The notes: generated by a model not told the origin, from the sequence alone. A stretch of DNA of 64,000 nt from Alphaproteobacteria bacterium (GCA_030041335.1 JASHOB010000042.1:50366-114365); one strand, 5' to 3'. Positions 36,648 through 46,589 are shown, counted from the first letter of the stretch. Numbers and translations: made by a program.

Positions 36648-37927
36648 CCATGGTGCAGACATTGGCCGAAAAACTCATCGCCCGTGCCGCCGGTCACCAC
36701 TCTGTCGCTAGCGGCGACGTTGTCACTTGCCACGTCGATTTGGCGATGATCCACGATTCCGGCGGACCGCGGCGCGCCAAACCGATCCTCGACCGGCTCG
36801 GGGTCAAAGTCTGGGACCCCAAGAAGATCGTCGTCGTTACCGACCATTTCGTCCCCGCCTATGACACGGAAACCGCCACCATCCAGAAGCTGACGCGGGA
36901 TTGGGTCGCCGACCAGCGTGTGCCGAATTTCTACGACATGCAGGGCATCTGCCACGTGGTGCTGCCCGAGCGCGGCCATTTCAAGCCCGGCATGTTCGTG
37001 GTCGGCGGCGACAGTCATTCACCGACCGGCGGCGCCTTCGGCCTTTACATGTTCGGCGTCGGCGCCACCGAGATGGCCGGCGTGCTCGCGACCGGCGAGA
37101 TCTGGCTCCGCGTCCCGGAAACCATTTTGATCGAATGCGAAGGCCAGCTCAGTCCCGGCGTCGCGGCCAAGGACGTCATGTTGCATCTCTGCGCTCGCCT
37201 GGGCATGGACGGCGGCCGGTACCAGGCGGTGCAGTATGTCGGCGGCACTGTCACTGCGCTGCCAATGACCGAGCGCATGACGCTGTGCAACATGGCGGCG
37301 GAGTTAGGTGCCCAGACCGGCCTGATCGCGCCTGACGCGACCACCGTCGACTATATCCGCGCCGCGGGCGCCGATCCCGGCGACATCGCGCGCTGGCAAG
37401 GCGATGCCGAGGCTGTGCCCGCCGAGCGCCATCGCGTCGATGCGACGGCGTTGGCGCCACAGGTCGCGGCGCCCCACAGCCCCGCGAATTCGGCCCCGGT
37501 CGCCGATGTTGGCGCGGTGCAGATCGATCGCGCCTATATCGGCGCCTGTACGGGGGCCAAGCTTGTCGATCTCCACATGGCGGCGTCGGTGCTGAAGGGC
37601 CGCCGCATCGCGAGCAACGTTCGGTTGCTGGTGGCACCGGCCTCGACGCGCATCGCGGCACAAGCCGCCGCTGACGGCACGCTCGCCACCTTGACCGAGG
37701 CGGGCGCCATTCTCCTCGCCTCAGGCTGCGGCGCCTGCGCCGGCTACGGTTCCGGCCTGCTGTCGGAAGGCGAGGTCTGCATCGCTTCGACCGCACGCAA
37801 CTTTAAGGGCCGCATGGGCGCGACCACGGCACAGGTCTATCTCGGATCGCCCTACACGGTCGCGGCCAGTGCCGTCGCTGGCCGCATCGCCGATCCGCGC
37901 CCGCTGCTCGCGGAGCACGCGTCATGA
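36644..37927 (+). CDS. Aconitase-family dehydratase large subunit (LeuC-like), catabolic
   Basis: The 427-residue protein keeps the three iron-sulfur cysteines of the isopropylmalate isomerase/homoaconitase family, Cys302 (YIGACTGAKLVDL), and Cys362 and Cys365 (SGCGACAGYG), as well as VGGDSHSPTGGAFG and TARNFKGRMGATTAQVYLGS. It differs from biosynthetic LeuC, which has SCTNxR where this protein has ACTGAK, so the substrate side is altered. It would hydrate or isomerise a substituted unsaturated dicarboxylic acid together with the small subunit encoded four bases overlapping downstream. Its location in a transport and ring-opening operon argues against leucine synthesis. A 2,3-dimethylmalate- or methylcitrate-like dehydratase is one possibility. 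Confidence 0.82.
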
Positions 37928-38424
37928 CGGCGCATCGGGTGTGGCGCTTCGGCGACAATATCGACACCGACGTGCTGGCCCCGGGGATCTACATGAAAAA
38001 GCCGATTGCCGAAATTGCGGCCCATTGCCTCGAAGCCGTCGAGCCGCGCTTCGCCAAAGAGGTTCGGCCGGGCGATGTCGTGGTCGGCGGGCGCGGCTTT
38101 GGCATGGGCTCGTCACGAGAACAAGCCGTGGAGGCGCTGTTGCAACTCGGCGTGGTCGCGGTATTGGCCCTATCGTTTGGCGGCATATTTTACCGCAACG
38201 CGCTGAATTATGGCTTGCTGGCGCTGGCCTCATCCGACATCCACCGAATCCGTCAGGACGACCTCGTGGTCGTCGACGGCGTCGCCGGCACCGTGATCGA
38301 CGAGACCACGGGCGAGCGCCTGACATGCGAAAAGTTGCCGCCTCACCTTCTCGCGATGATCGCGGACGGCGGTTTGGTGCCGCATCTCGAAAAGCGTTTC
38401 GCCCGACAAGGAGCGCAGGCATGA
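37924..38424 (+). CDS. Aconitase-family dehydratase small subunit (LeuD-like)
   Basis: The 166-residue swivel-domain protein has FGDNIDTDVLAPGIYMKKP at the N-terminus and GGRGFGMGSSREQAVEALL, the substrate-binding loop found in all LeuD/aconitase small domains, followed by NALNYGLLAL. Length fits the stand-alone LeuD type. It pairs with the LeuC-like subunit, overlapping it by four bases (ATGA), and is followed, again with a four-base overlap, by the lyase gene. The two subunits should act together on an unsaturated or hydroxylated dicarboxylate. Confidence 0.85.
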   Translation: MTAHRVWRFGDNIDTDVLAPGIYMKKPIAEIAAHCLEAVEPRFAKEVRPGDVVVGGRGFGMGSSREQAVEALLQLGVVAVLALSFGGIFYRNALNYGLLALASSDIHRIRQDDLVVVDGVAGTVIDETTGERLTCEKLPPHLLAMIADGGLVPHLEKRFARQGAQA

Positions 38425-39302
38425 CTCTCCGCCAGCAAATCGCCGCGGGCACCATCGTGCAGGCGCCGGGGTGTTACGACGGTTTGTCCGCGCTGCTGAT
38501 CGAGCAAGCCGGCTTCACCTGCGCCTATCTCTCCGGTGCCGCGATCGCTTACACCCGCTTCGGCCGCTCCGATGTCGGGCTGGTGTCGATGTCGGAGGTC
38601 GCCGACACGCTGGCACTGGTGACGGATCGGGTCGGCATTCCCGTAATCGTCGATGCCGATACCGGCTTCGGCAACGCGCTTAATGTCCAGCGCACGGTAC
38701 GTAGCTTCGAGCGTGCGGGCGCCTCCGCCGTTCAACTTGAGGACCAATCGACCCCAAAGCGCTGCGGGCATCTGGCGGGCAAGAGCCTGATCAGCGCGGG
38801 CGAAATGGTCGGTAAACTCAAGGCGGCGCTCGACGCCAGGCGCAGCACCGCAACGCTCATCATTGCGCGCACCGACGCCATCGCGGTCGAGGGCCTCGAC
38901 GCCGCTATCGAACGCGCCGAGCGGTTCATCGAGGCAGGCGCCGATATTCTCTTCGTTGAAGCGCCCCAAAGCGACGCGCAACTCGCGGCCATACCGGCGC
39001 GCTTCAGGGGCCGCGTTCCGCTGCTCGCGAACATGGTCGAGGGCGGCAAAACCCCGGTCCATTCCGCCGCGCAGTTGCAGGATATGGGCTATACTATCGT
39101 AATTTTTGCCGCCGGCCTGACGCGCGCCTTTGCCCATATGGCGCAGGAATACTTACACTCGCTGCGTCGCGCCGGCAGCACCGCGCCGTTCCGCAACCGC
39201 ATGCTCGATTTCGACGGGCTGAACGCCGTAATTGGCACGCCCGACCTGCTGGCGCGCGGCAAGCGCTATGACGCCGGCAATTTTTCCGGGACCAAGCGAT
39301 GA
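38421..39302 (+). CDS. Isocitrate lyase/PEP mutase-superfamily lyase (methylisocitrate- or dimethylmalate-lyase-like)
   Basis: The 293-residue TIM-barrel protein carries the superfamily's metal-binding block IPVIVDADTGFGNA (Asp78, Asp80), LEDQ (Glu107, Asp108) and the active-site loop PKRCGH (Cys115), which marks C-C lyases rather than phosphonomutases. It should cleave a 2-hydroxy dicarboxylate retro-aldol fashion into two smaller acids such as pyruvate plus a carboxylate, or succinate plus an oxoacid. The ATG at 38421 overlaps the LeuD-like stop; the open frame from 37869 is a false extension across that gene. Coming directly after a LeuCD-like hydratase, it fits a hydrate-then-cleave sequence. 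Confidence 0.85.
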   Translation: MTLRQQIAAGTIVQAPGCYDGLSALLIEQAGFTCAYLSGAAIAYTRFGRSDVGLVSMSEVADTLALVTDRVGIPVIVDADTGFGNALNVQRTVRSFERAGASAVQLEDQSTPKRCGHLAGKSLISAGEMVGKLKAALDARRSTATLIIARTDAIAVEGLDAAIERAERFIEAGADILFVEAPQSDAQLAAIPARFRGRVPLLANMVEGGKTPVHSAAQLQDMGYTIVIFAAGLTRAFAHMAQEYLHSLRRAGSTAPFRNRMLDFDGLNAVIGTPDLLARGKRYDAGNFSGTKR

Positions 39303-40996
39303 TCGACCCAGTCACCCTCGCCGTGCTCAAGGGACGTCTCGAACAGCTCGCCGACGAGATGGACGCGACGCTGTTCCGCAGCGCCTTCAACCCCATCATC
39401 GCCGAGGCCCACGACGCATCTCACGGGCTCTACCATCGCGACACCGGCGCAACCCTGGTGCAAGGCAAATCCGGCCTGCCCGTCTTTGTCGGCGTCATGG
39501 CCTTCGCGGTGAAGGCGGTCATCGACAAGGCGCGGCGCGATGGCGATCTCGGCGATGGCGACGTCTATATCTTCAATGACCCTTATGATGGCGGCACGCA
39601 CCTCTCCGACTTCAAGCTGGTGCGCCCCTATTTCCGCGACGGCGGGTTGTTTTGTTACCTAGCCTCGGTCGGTCACTGGCATGATGTCGGCGGCAATGTG
39701 CCTGGCAATTACAACCCGGCCGCGACCGAGAGCTACCAGGAAGGCATGCACATCCCGCCGGTGAAGCTCTGCGTCAAAGGCACGCTCCGCCAAGACATTG
39801 TCGATATCCTGCAAGCGAATTCGCGTCAGCCTGGCAGTCTCTATGGCGATCTCAATGGCCAGCTGAACGCTCTCGATCTCGGCGTGCGGCGTCTCGATGC
39901 GCTGCTCGACGCCTATGGCGCGGCCGTGATCGAGGAAGCATTTGCCGAACTGACGGCGCGTGCGGCTCAATTGATGCGCGCTAATATCGCCGAATTGCCG
40001 GACGGGACGTTCTCTTGCGACGATTTCCTCGACAATGACGGCATTATCGATCGGCCCCTCAAGATCGCGCTCGACCTGCGCAAAACCGGCGACCGGCTGA
40101 CCCTGGATTTCTCGCGCAGCGCGCCCGGCTGCGCCGGGCCAGTGAATATCGCGCGCTCGACGGCGATCGCCGCCTGTTATGTCACGTTGAAGCATGTTTT
40201 TCAGGACGTGCCGGCCAATGCCGGTGTACTCGAGCCGATCGACATCGTGATTCCCGACGGTTCGATTCTGGCGGCGACCGCGCCAAAGCCGGTCGGCGGC
40301 TATACCGAGACAATCCTCCGCATCGGTGACGTTATCTTCGGCGCGCTGGCGAAGGCGGCGCCGGAGCGTTCCAACGGTCCGGCTTATGGCACCATAAATG
40401 CACTGTCGCTCGCGGGTCATCGTCACGATGGGCGGCGTTGGGTGATGTTCTCCTTCTTCGGCGGCGGTCATGGCGGCCATCCCGAGGGCGACGGGCTCAA
40501 TCACGGCAATGCGCCGATCTCGACCGCCACGATTCCGCCAATCGAAATCCTGGAAGCCGCCTACCCGGTAATGTTCACGCAATGGGCGCTGCGTCCCGAC
40601 AGCGGCGGCCCAGGGGAGCATCGCGGCGGCCTCGGAGCGATCTACGAGATCGAGCTCTTGGAAGAGAATGCGGAGGTGTTTCTGTTCGGCGAACGCGGCC
40701 GTTTCCCGCCGCGTGGCGTGGCAGGCGGCGGTGACGCCGCGCTGAACCGCTTTCTGTTCGAGCAGGACGATGGCTTCCACGAACCGCCGATGGCGTCGAA
40801 AATTGTCGGCGTAACCATCAAGTGCGGCCAGCATGTCCGTATCGAATCCCCCGGCGGCGGTGGTTACGGGGCAGCGGAACGTCGCGATCCGGCGGCGGTC
40901 GCGGCTGATCTGCGGCTCGGCTACATCACCGCGGAAGCTGCGGCGCGCGACTATCCGGCGGCCGCCGACGCGCTCCGCCGCCGGGCAGCCGAGTAG
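39299..40996 (+). CDS. hyuB: Hydantoinase B/oxoprolinase beta-type subunit
   Basis: The 565-residue protein matches the HyuB family in length and motifs: FNDPYDGGTHLSDFKLVRP, VGHWHDVGGNVPGNYNP and SGGPGEHRGGLGAIYEIEL, with a glycine-rich SPGGGGYGAAERRDPAAVAA tail. With HyuA it forms an ATP-dependent enzyme that opens cyclic amides (hydantoin, N-methylhydantoin, 5-oxoproline, caprolactam) or, in other members, carboxylates ketones. Its start overlaps the lyase stop by four bases and its stop TAG overlaps the HyuA GTG by one base, so the subunits are made together. The substrate cannot be read from the sequence. Confidence 0.88.
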   Translation: MIDPVTLAVLKGRLEQLADEMDATLFRSAFNPIIAEAHDASHGLYHRDTGATLVQGKSGLPVFVGVMAFAVKAVIDKARRDGDLGDGDVYIFNDPYDGGTHLSDFKLVRPYFRDGGLFCYLASVGHWHDVGGNVPGNYNPAATESYQEGMHIPPVKLCVKGTLRQDIVDILQANSRQPGSLYGDLNGQLNALDLGVRRLDALLDAYGAAVIEEAFAELTARAAQLMRANIAELPDGTFSCDDFLDNDGIIDRPLKIALDLRKTGDRLTLDFSRSAPGCAGPVNIARSTAIAACYVTLKHVFQDVPANAGVLEPIDIVIPDGSILAATAPKPVGGYTETILRIGDVIFGALAKAAPERSNGPAYGTINALSLAGHRHDGRRWVMFSFFGGGHGGHPEGDGLNHGNAPISTATIPPIEILEAAYPVMFTQWALRPDSGGPGEHRGGLGAIYEIELLEENAEVFLFGERGRFPPRGVAGGGDAALNRFLFEQDDGFHEPPMASKIVGVTIKCGQHVRIESPGGGGYGAAERRDPAAVAADLRLGYITAEAAARDYPAAADALRRRAAE

Positions 40997-43044
40997 TGAC
41001 GAAGCGATCGTTGATCGTTGGTGTCGATGTCGGCGGGACCTTCACCGACTTGTTCTTCTTCGACCAGGACGACGGAAGCTGCCTCGTCGGCAAGGTGCCG
41101 TCGACACGGGGCGACGCCTCGCTCGGCTTTCTCGACGGGCTCCGCGGCGGCGCTAAGGACCTGCGCACGCTGGCGACGGTGATTCACGGCACCACCGTCG
41201 GCACCAACGCGCTGCTCGAACGCAAGGGCGCCAAGACGGGGTTGATCACAACGCGGGGCTTCCGCGACGTGCTCGAAATGCGCCGGCGTGACCGGCCGCG
41301 CACCTGGGGACTGTGGGGACAATTCGTGCCCATTGTCAGCCGCGATCTGCGGCTCGAGGTGGCCGAGCGGACGCTGGCGGACGGCACCATGCGCGAACCC
41401 GTCGATGCGGAAGACGTCAAAACCGCCGCGCGCGAATTGCTGCGCCTCGGCGCCGAGGCGTGTTGCATCTTCTTCGTCAACGCCTATGCCAATGCCGAAA
41501 ACGAGCGCGCTGCATTCGCCGCGGTAAAATCGGTGTGGCCCAACGAGTATGTCGTCGCCTCGAGCCAGATTCTTCCTGAGATCCGCGAGTATGAACGCGC
41601 CTCGACCACCGCGCTCAACGCTTACCTGCAGCCCGTCGTCGGCGATTACCTGCAGCGCATCGATCAATCGCTGCGCGAGGAAGGATTCGGCGGCCAGATC
41701 CTGATCGTGCAGTCGAATGGCGGGGTTATGACGGTGGAGAGCGCGCGACGGTTGCCGATTCGCACGGCCCTGTCGGGCCCGGCGGCTGGCGTCATCGCCG
41801 CATCGCATATCGCGGCCAGCGCCGGCTATCCCAACGTCATCACCTGCGACATGGGCGGCACCAGTTTCGACGTGTCGTTGGTGGTCGACGGCGCCAGCGC
41901 GCTGGCGGCAGAGACCGCAATCGATTTCGGCCTGGTGGTGCGGACGGCGATGATCGAAATCACCACCATTGGCGCCGGCGGCGGTTCGATCGCTTGGGTC
42001 GATCGCGGCGGCGTCCTGCAGATCGGGCCTCAATCGGCCGGCGCCGACCCTGGGCCGGTTTGTTACGGGCTCGGCGGCGATGAGCCGACCGTTACCGACG
42101 CCAATCTAGTGCTCGGACGCATCAACGCCGAGCGTCCGATCGGCGGCAAGCTCGCTCGCCTCGATGTCGGTGCCGCGCGCGACGCGGTTGAGCGGCGGAT
42201 CGGTGCGCCGTTGAAGCTCGATGCCGTCGCCGCCGCCGACGCGATCATCCGCGTCGCCAATGCACGCATGGCCGGCGCCATCCGTCTCGTCTCGATCGAA
42301 CGCGGCCACGACCCTAAGGATTTCGTCATCCTGCCGTTCGGCGGCGGCGGCGCGCTTCATGCCGGCGCACTCGCGCGCGAAGTCGGCTTGGCGAAGGCAC
42401 TGGTCCCACGCTATCCGGGCGTCACCAGCGCGCTTGGCTGCCTCATCGCCGATATGCGCCACGATTACGTACAGACCATCAACCGGCTGCTCGACGAAAT
42501 CGACACCGCGGCGCTCGACGCGACCATCCGCGGCTTTGACCGCGACGGTGCGGAACTGCTCGACCATGCCGAAATGCGGTTTGAGGCGAGAGCCACCATT
42601 TACGAGCTCGACATGTCCTATGTCGGGCAGACCCATACCATTTCCGTACCGTTGCCACCCGCAGCGGAACTGTCCCGCGAGACGATCCTTGCCGCCTTCG
42701 AGGCTCGCTACCGCGAGATTTACGGCCGACTCCTCGACGGCATCGCCATCCGCCTCTTGAATGTCCGCGTTGCCGTAATCGGCAAGCGGTCGAAGTTCGA
42801 TCTGACGTTGTTGGCGCCGGATCCAGGTACGACCGTTGCCGCAGCGCGCCGCGGCAGCCGCCGCGTCTTCGCCGAGGGCAATTGGCACGAGACGACGATC
42901 TTTGAGCGCCTGGCGCTGCCCGTCGCCGCGCGCATCGCCGGACCGGCGCTCTTCGAGCAGCCGGACACGACAGTGTTTCTTGCGCCCGGCGACGAAGCCG
43001 AGGTCGATCGCTTCGGCAACCTTCTGATGTTCCGACAGCCATGA
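40996..43044 (+). CDS. hyuA: Hydantoinase A/oxoprolinase alpha-type subunit (ATP-binding)
   Basis: The 682-residue protein has the ASKHA-fold ATP-binding elements of the family: IVGVDVGGTFTDLFFFD at the N-terminus, VITCDMGGTSFDVSLVVDG in the middle, and GAGGGSIAWVDRGGVLQIGP followed by SAGADPGPVCYGLGG. It phosphorylates the carbonyl of a cyclic amide to drive its hydrolysis, in complex with the HyuB subunit encoded just upstream. The start is GTG at 40996, one base into the HyuB stop codon. It overlaps the next gene by four bases. Confidence 0.9.
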   Translation: MTKRSLIVGVDVGGTFTDLFFFDQDDGSCLVGKVPSTRGDASLGFLDGLRGGAKDLRTLATVIHGTTVGTNALLERKGAKTGLITTRGFRDVLEMRRRDRPRTWGLWGQFVPIVSRDLRLEVAERTLADGTMREPVDAEDVKTAARELLRLGAEACCIFFVNAYANAENERAAFAAVKSVWPNEYVVASSQILPEIREYERASTTALNAYLQPVVGDYLQRIDQSLREEGFGGQILIVQSNGGVMTVESARRLPIRTALSGPAAGVIAASHIAASAGYPNVITCDMGGTSFDVSLVVDGASALAAETAIDFGLVVRTAMIEITTIGAGGGSIAWVDRGGVLQIGPQSAGADPGPVCYGLGGDEPTVTDANLVLGRINAERPIGGKLARLDVGAARDAVERRIGAPLKLDAVAAADAIIRVANARMAGAIRLVSIERGHDPKDFVILPFGGGGALHAGALAREVGLAKALVPRYPGVTSALGCLIADMRHDYVQTINRLLDEIDTAALDATIRGFDRDGAELLDHAEMRFEARATIYELDMSYVGQTHTISVPLPPAAELSRETILAAFEARYREIYGRLLDGIAIRLLNVRVAVIGKRSKFDLTLLAPDPGTTVAAARRGSRRVFAEGNWHETTIFERLALPVAARIAGPALFEQPDTTVFLAPGDEAEVDRFGNLLMFRQP

Positions 43045-43655
43045 GCGATTTTGCCTTTGAGCCCCGCAAGACGGCTTTGGTCCTGGTCGATCTGCAAAAC
43101 GATTTTCTCCATGCGCAGGGCGCCTACGGCCGCTCCGGCACCAGCGCTCCGGCCATTACGGCCTTGCCCACGCGGCTCAAGCCGGCGGCGATAGCGATGC
43201 GTGCTGCCGGCGGCTTCGTCGTCTCGACCCATTTCACCCTGGTGCCGGGCAAAGATGACATGCCACTCATGTCCGATCATCTGAAACGACTGCGGCCGTT
43301 CCTCACCAGGGGCGATTTCCGGCCGGGCGCATTCGGCCATCAACTCGTCGACGCGCTAAAGCCTGCCGATTTCGCCATCGAAAAGGTGGCGTTTTCCGCC
43401 TTCTACCAGAGCCGGCTCGAATTCGTGCTGCGGATGGCGAACATCGAGACGCTGATCTTCGCCGGCATCGTCACCAACGGCGGCGTCGAATCCACAGTGC
43501 GGGACGCCCACGTGCGCGATTTCCGCTGCGCGGTGTTGAGCGACGGCTGCGCGGCCTTTTCCGAGGCGGTGCATCAGGCCTGTCTTGTGTCGCTAGGCAC
43601 ATTAGCGACGCTGCTGACCTGCGAGGAGCTCACCGGTTTGTTGACCCGCCGATGA
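43041..43655 (+). CDS. Isochorismatase-fold hydrolase lacking the family cysteine
   Basis: The 204-residue protein has the Rossmann-like isochorismatase fold with Asp17 (ALVLVDLQNDF) and Lys115 (IEKVAFSAFY) in their usual places. The nucleophile position reads GIVTNGGVESTVRDA: amidases of the family have TNxCVE, but here Gly148 replaces the cysteine and the codons are unambiguous. True isochorismatases (EntB, PhzD) also have glycine there and use the aspartate to cleave a vinyl ether. A cysteine-type amide hydrolysis is therefore unlikely without rescue, though the genomic context (after hyuA) would suggest an amidase. Start and stop each overlap the neighbours by four bases. Confidence 0.82.
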   Translation: MSDFAFEPRKTALVLVDLQNDFLHAQGAYGRSGTSAPAITALPTRLKPAAIAMRAAGGFVVSTHFTLVPGKDDMPLMSDHLKRLRPFLTRGDFRPGAFGHQLVDALKPADFAIEKVAFSAFYQSRLEFVLRMANIETLIFAGIVTNGGVESTVRDAHVRDFRCAVLSDGCAAFSEAVHQACLVSLGTLATLLTCEELTGLLTRR

Positions 43656-45070
43656 GCGTTTTGCCGGCAGCCGACAAGCGCTTCGAGGTTACGGTTCCGG
43701 TGGCAATCGTTGGCGCGGGCGCGTGCGGCCTGATCGCGGCGTTGGCGGCGCACGATATCGGAGCCGAAGCGGTCGTATTCGAAAGGGATGCACTACCGCG
43801 CGGCTCGACGGCGCTGTCTTCCGGCTTTATTCCCGCCGCGGGCACGCGTTATCAGCGCGCCCGCGGTGTTGCCGACTGTCCCGCGCTGTTGCTAAGCGAC
43901 ATTCAGCGCAAATCGCACGGTCAGTCAGACCCTGTGATTGCCGGTGCCGTAGCAAACGAATCCGGTCCGACCATCGAATGGCTTGCGGACCGGCACGGCC
44001 TCGAATTCGTGCTGGTCGACGGCTTTCTCTATCCAGGCCACTCGGTATTGCGTATGCATGCGCATCCGCGGCGTACGGGCGAGGCGCTGATGGGCGCCTT
44101 GCTCGACGCCGCGAACCGTGCGGGCATTGACATCGTCACCGAGGCGCATGTCGTCGATCTCTATGCCGATGCCAACGGCGGCGTCCGCGGCCTCGCCTGC
44201 CTTCGCCCCGGTGGCGGTCGCGAAGAAATCGGCTGCGACACACTCGTGCTGGCGTGCAACGGCTATGGCGGCAGTGGCGAAATGCTGCGGCGCTACATCC
44301 CGGAAATGGCCGACGCGCTTTATTTCGGGCACGCCGGCAATCAAGGCGACGCGGTGCGCTGGGGCGAAGCACTCGGTGGCGTGGCACTGGATATGGGCGC
44401 CTATCAGGGCCACGGTTCGGTGGCAACACCGCACAACATCCTGATCACCTGGGCGCTGATGATGGAGGGTGGCTTCCAGATCAATTCGGCGGGCGCACGC
44501 TTCTGCAACGAACATCTTGGCTACTCGGAGCAGGCGGTCGCCGTGCTGGCGCAACCGGACCGCATCGCTTGGTGTATCTATGATTCGCGCATCCACGCGC
44601 TTGGCCGCGATTTCGAAGACTATCGCGATGCCGAGGCTGCAGGTGCGATCCGCCATGCCGACGATGTCGCGAGCCTGGCGGCAATAGCGAACGTCCCGGC
44701 GCCGGCGCTGTCGGAGACCTTCGCTGCGGTGGCGCGCTATTGCGACGGCGACGGCGATCCGTTTGGCCGTGATTTCATCGGCAAGCCAATGCTCAAGGCG
44801 CCCTACTACGCCGTTCGCGTGACCGGCGCGCTGTTTCACACTCAGGGCGGCCTCGCAATTGACCGCGAGGCGCGCGTCTTGCGCCATGACGGCACGTCCT
44901 TGCCCAATCTCTTCGCCGGCGGTGGCGCCGCGCGCGGCGTTTCTGGCCCCGCCGTGTGGGGTTATCTGTCTGGAAACGGGCTATTGACGGCGGTGGCGCT
45001 CGGCCGCATCGCCGGCGCCAGCGCGGCCAGTATCTGCTTGCGGCATCCGGTTCGCAAAGCTGCCCTTTGA
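43652..45070 (+). CDS. Fumarate-reductase/3-ketosteroid-dehydrogenase-like FAD-binding oxidoreductase
   Basis: The 472-residue flavoprotein has an N-terminal FAD motif VAIVGAGACGLIAALAAHD, the flavoprotein block GFQINSAGARFCNEHLGY (FRDA/SdhA-type), TGALFHTQGGLAIDREARVL and the C-terminal AARGVSGPAVWGYLSGNGLL. The family introduces or reduces a carbon-carbon double bond next to a carbonyl. As last gene of the 13-gene operon, overlapping its neighbour by four bases, it would provide or use an unsaturated intermediate, for instance the alkene that the LeuCD-like pair then hydrates. It lacks a signal peptide and is presumably cytosolic. Confidence 0.83.
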   Translation: MSVLPAADKRFEVTVPVAIVGAGACGLIAALAAHDIGAEAVVFERDALPRGSTALSSGFIPAAGTRYQRARGVADCPALLLSDIQRKSHGQSDPVIAGAVANESGPTIEWLADRHGLEFVLVDGFLYPGHSVLRMHAHPRRTGEALMGALLDAANRAGIDIVTEAHVVDLYADANGGVRGLACLRPGGGREEIGCDTLVLACNGYGGSGEMLRRYIPEMADALYFGHAGNQGDAVRWGEALGGVALDMGAYQGHGSVATPHNILITWALMMEGGFQINSAGARFCNEHLGYSEQAVAVLAQPDRIAWCIYDSRIHALGRDFEDYRDAEAAGAIRHADDVASLAAIANVPAPALSETFAAVARYCDGDGDPFGRDFIGKPMLKAPYYAVRVTGALFHTQGGLAIDREARVLRHDGTSLPNLFAGGGAARGVSGPAVWGYLSGNGLLTAVALGRIAGASAASICLRHPVRKAAL

Positions 45071-45286
45071 GACAGCGGGAATTGCGGCTCTCGAACTCAA
45101 TCAAGGATGGGGTCCAACCATTCGTGGAGCGAGCACCAAAACGTGCCGCGAGAAATCCCAGCCATGATCACAATCTTACCATGAGAATTCCGTAATCAGG
45201 CCCCTTATGGCCGTTACAGCCCGCTGCCTCGCTTCCGAGGACAACCAGCGGCAAGAGAGAGGAGCCACCGCTTTTGGCGCGTCATC

Positions 45287-46399
45287 ATGGCTGGGAGCAA
45301 TATTGAACCGAAGCCCACGGCATTGCCGACGGAGCCGCCCCGGCCGGAGATCATACTGCCGACGGAATTCCGGAATGTTGTGCTGACGGGAATCCTGGCA
45401 ATTATGATTCTCTACACGCTCTATTTCGCCCGTGCCGTATTCGTGCCGTTGCTCCTTGCCATGTTGCTAAGGCTTTTCCTCCAGTTGCCGCTCAATTTCC
45501 TCACCCGGCTTGGCATGCCGCGATTAATCGCCGTCCTGATCGTCATGATTGGTCTGCTCGGCGGCTTGGGTCTCTTAGGTACAGCAATCGGCGGACCGGC
45601 TGCAGACTGGATCGCAAAGGCGCCTTCGAGCTTCAGCAAAATCCAGAATCGTGTCGAATTCATCAAGCAGCCCTTGCAGATTCTGGAGGACACCGCGCAC
45701 CGGATCGAGCGCATTGTCGTCGCGCCATCGTCCTCGACGCCGACCGTGAGCCTCGCCGGGCCAGGGATCGGCGGAATACTCGCGTCAAGCACGCAATCGC
45801 TCGTCCGCGGAGTCGGCACCGTAATCCTCCTGCTTTTTTTCCTCCTTGCGTCGGGTGACACGTTCAGACGACGACTTGTCGAGATCATGCCGCGCTTTAG
45901 CGATAAGAAGCGCGCGGTCGAGATCATCAACGAAATTGAAGACAGCATATCTGGCTATCTGCTCCGGATCACCGTGATCAACGTCGGATTGGCACTACTG
46001 ACTGCCCTTGGCTTCTATCTTTGCGGCGTGCCCGTGCCAGCGCTATGGGGGGTGATCGCATTCTGCTTCAACTTCGTGCCATTCATCGGACCGCTCTGCG
46101 CCGGAGCGATCTTTTTTATGGTCGGGTTATTCAGCTTCGACGGATGGCGGATGGTGCTGCCGGTCGGTATCTATGCTTGCTTGGTGCTGATCGAAGGCCA
46201 AGTGATCACGCCTTCGGTGATGGCCCGGCGCTTCAGCCTCAATGCGGTCGCGGTTGCCGTGTCGCTTGTTTTCTGGTTTTGGATGTGGGGTACCCCGGGT
46301 GTGCTATTGGCAGTGCCAATGCTCGCGGCATTCAAGGTGGTCTGTGACCATGTCGGCCCGCTCAACGCCGTGGGCCACCTGCTCGAACGTTCACCATGA
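45287..46399 (+). CDS. AI-2E family transporter (PerM-like permease)
   Basis: The 370-residue inner-membrane protein has the typical layout: two N-terminal hydrophobic segments (FRNVVLTGILAIMILYTLYF, then FVPLLLAMLL), a soluble coiled central part (about residues 110-165), and a C-terminal bundle with FCFNFVPFIGPLCAGAI and LIEGQVITPSVMARRFSLN, the latter being the most conserved block of the family. Members export small molecules or sodium; the autoinducer-2 name is historical. The ATG at 45287 has GAGAGGAG upstream. It is separate from the preceding operon (217 bases). Confidence 0.88.
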   Translation: MAGSNIEPKPTALPTEPPRPEIILPTEFRNVVLTGILAIMILYTLYFARAVFVPLLLAMLLRLFLQLPLNFLTRLGMPRLIAVLIVMIGLLGGLGLLGTAIGGPAADWIAKAPSSFSKIQNRVEFIKQPLQILEDTAHRIERIVVAPSSSTPTVSLAGPGIGGILASSTQSLVRGVGTVILLLFFLLASGDTFRRRLVEIMPRFSDKKRAVEIINEIEDSISGYLLRITVINVGLALLTALGFYLCGVPVPALWGVIAFCFNFVPFIGPLCAGAIFFMVGLFSFDGWRMVLPVGIYACLVLIEGQVITPSVMARRFSLNAVAVAVSLVFWFWMWGTPGVLLAVPMLAAFKVVCDHVGPLNAVGHLLERSP

Positions 46400-46589
46400 A
46401 GCGGCAAACAAATGCTTCGTGGATAGCGACACCAGGCTCCCCTTAGGCCTCGCTGTGCATAGATTTGGCATTGCGCTCGCGGGTCGCTGCCGTCCTTCTC
46501 GCCGACGCAGATCGGGCTTTGGGCGAACGCGAAGCTGGGGCTCGACCGCCCGGCCGTCCCCCTTTCCGCGACGAAGCATGGTTTTAGTG

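Noticed and set aside
37869..38420. N-terminal extension of the ICL-family lyase frame
   Set aside because: It overlaps the LeuD-like gene almost completely; the ATG at 38421, overlapping that gene's stop, is the natural start.
39659..42033. Long minus-strand ORFs opposite hyuB and hyuA
   Set aside because: Both lie inside well-conserved hydantoinase genes and have no domain of their own.
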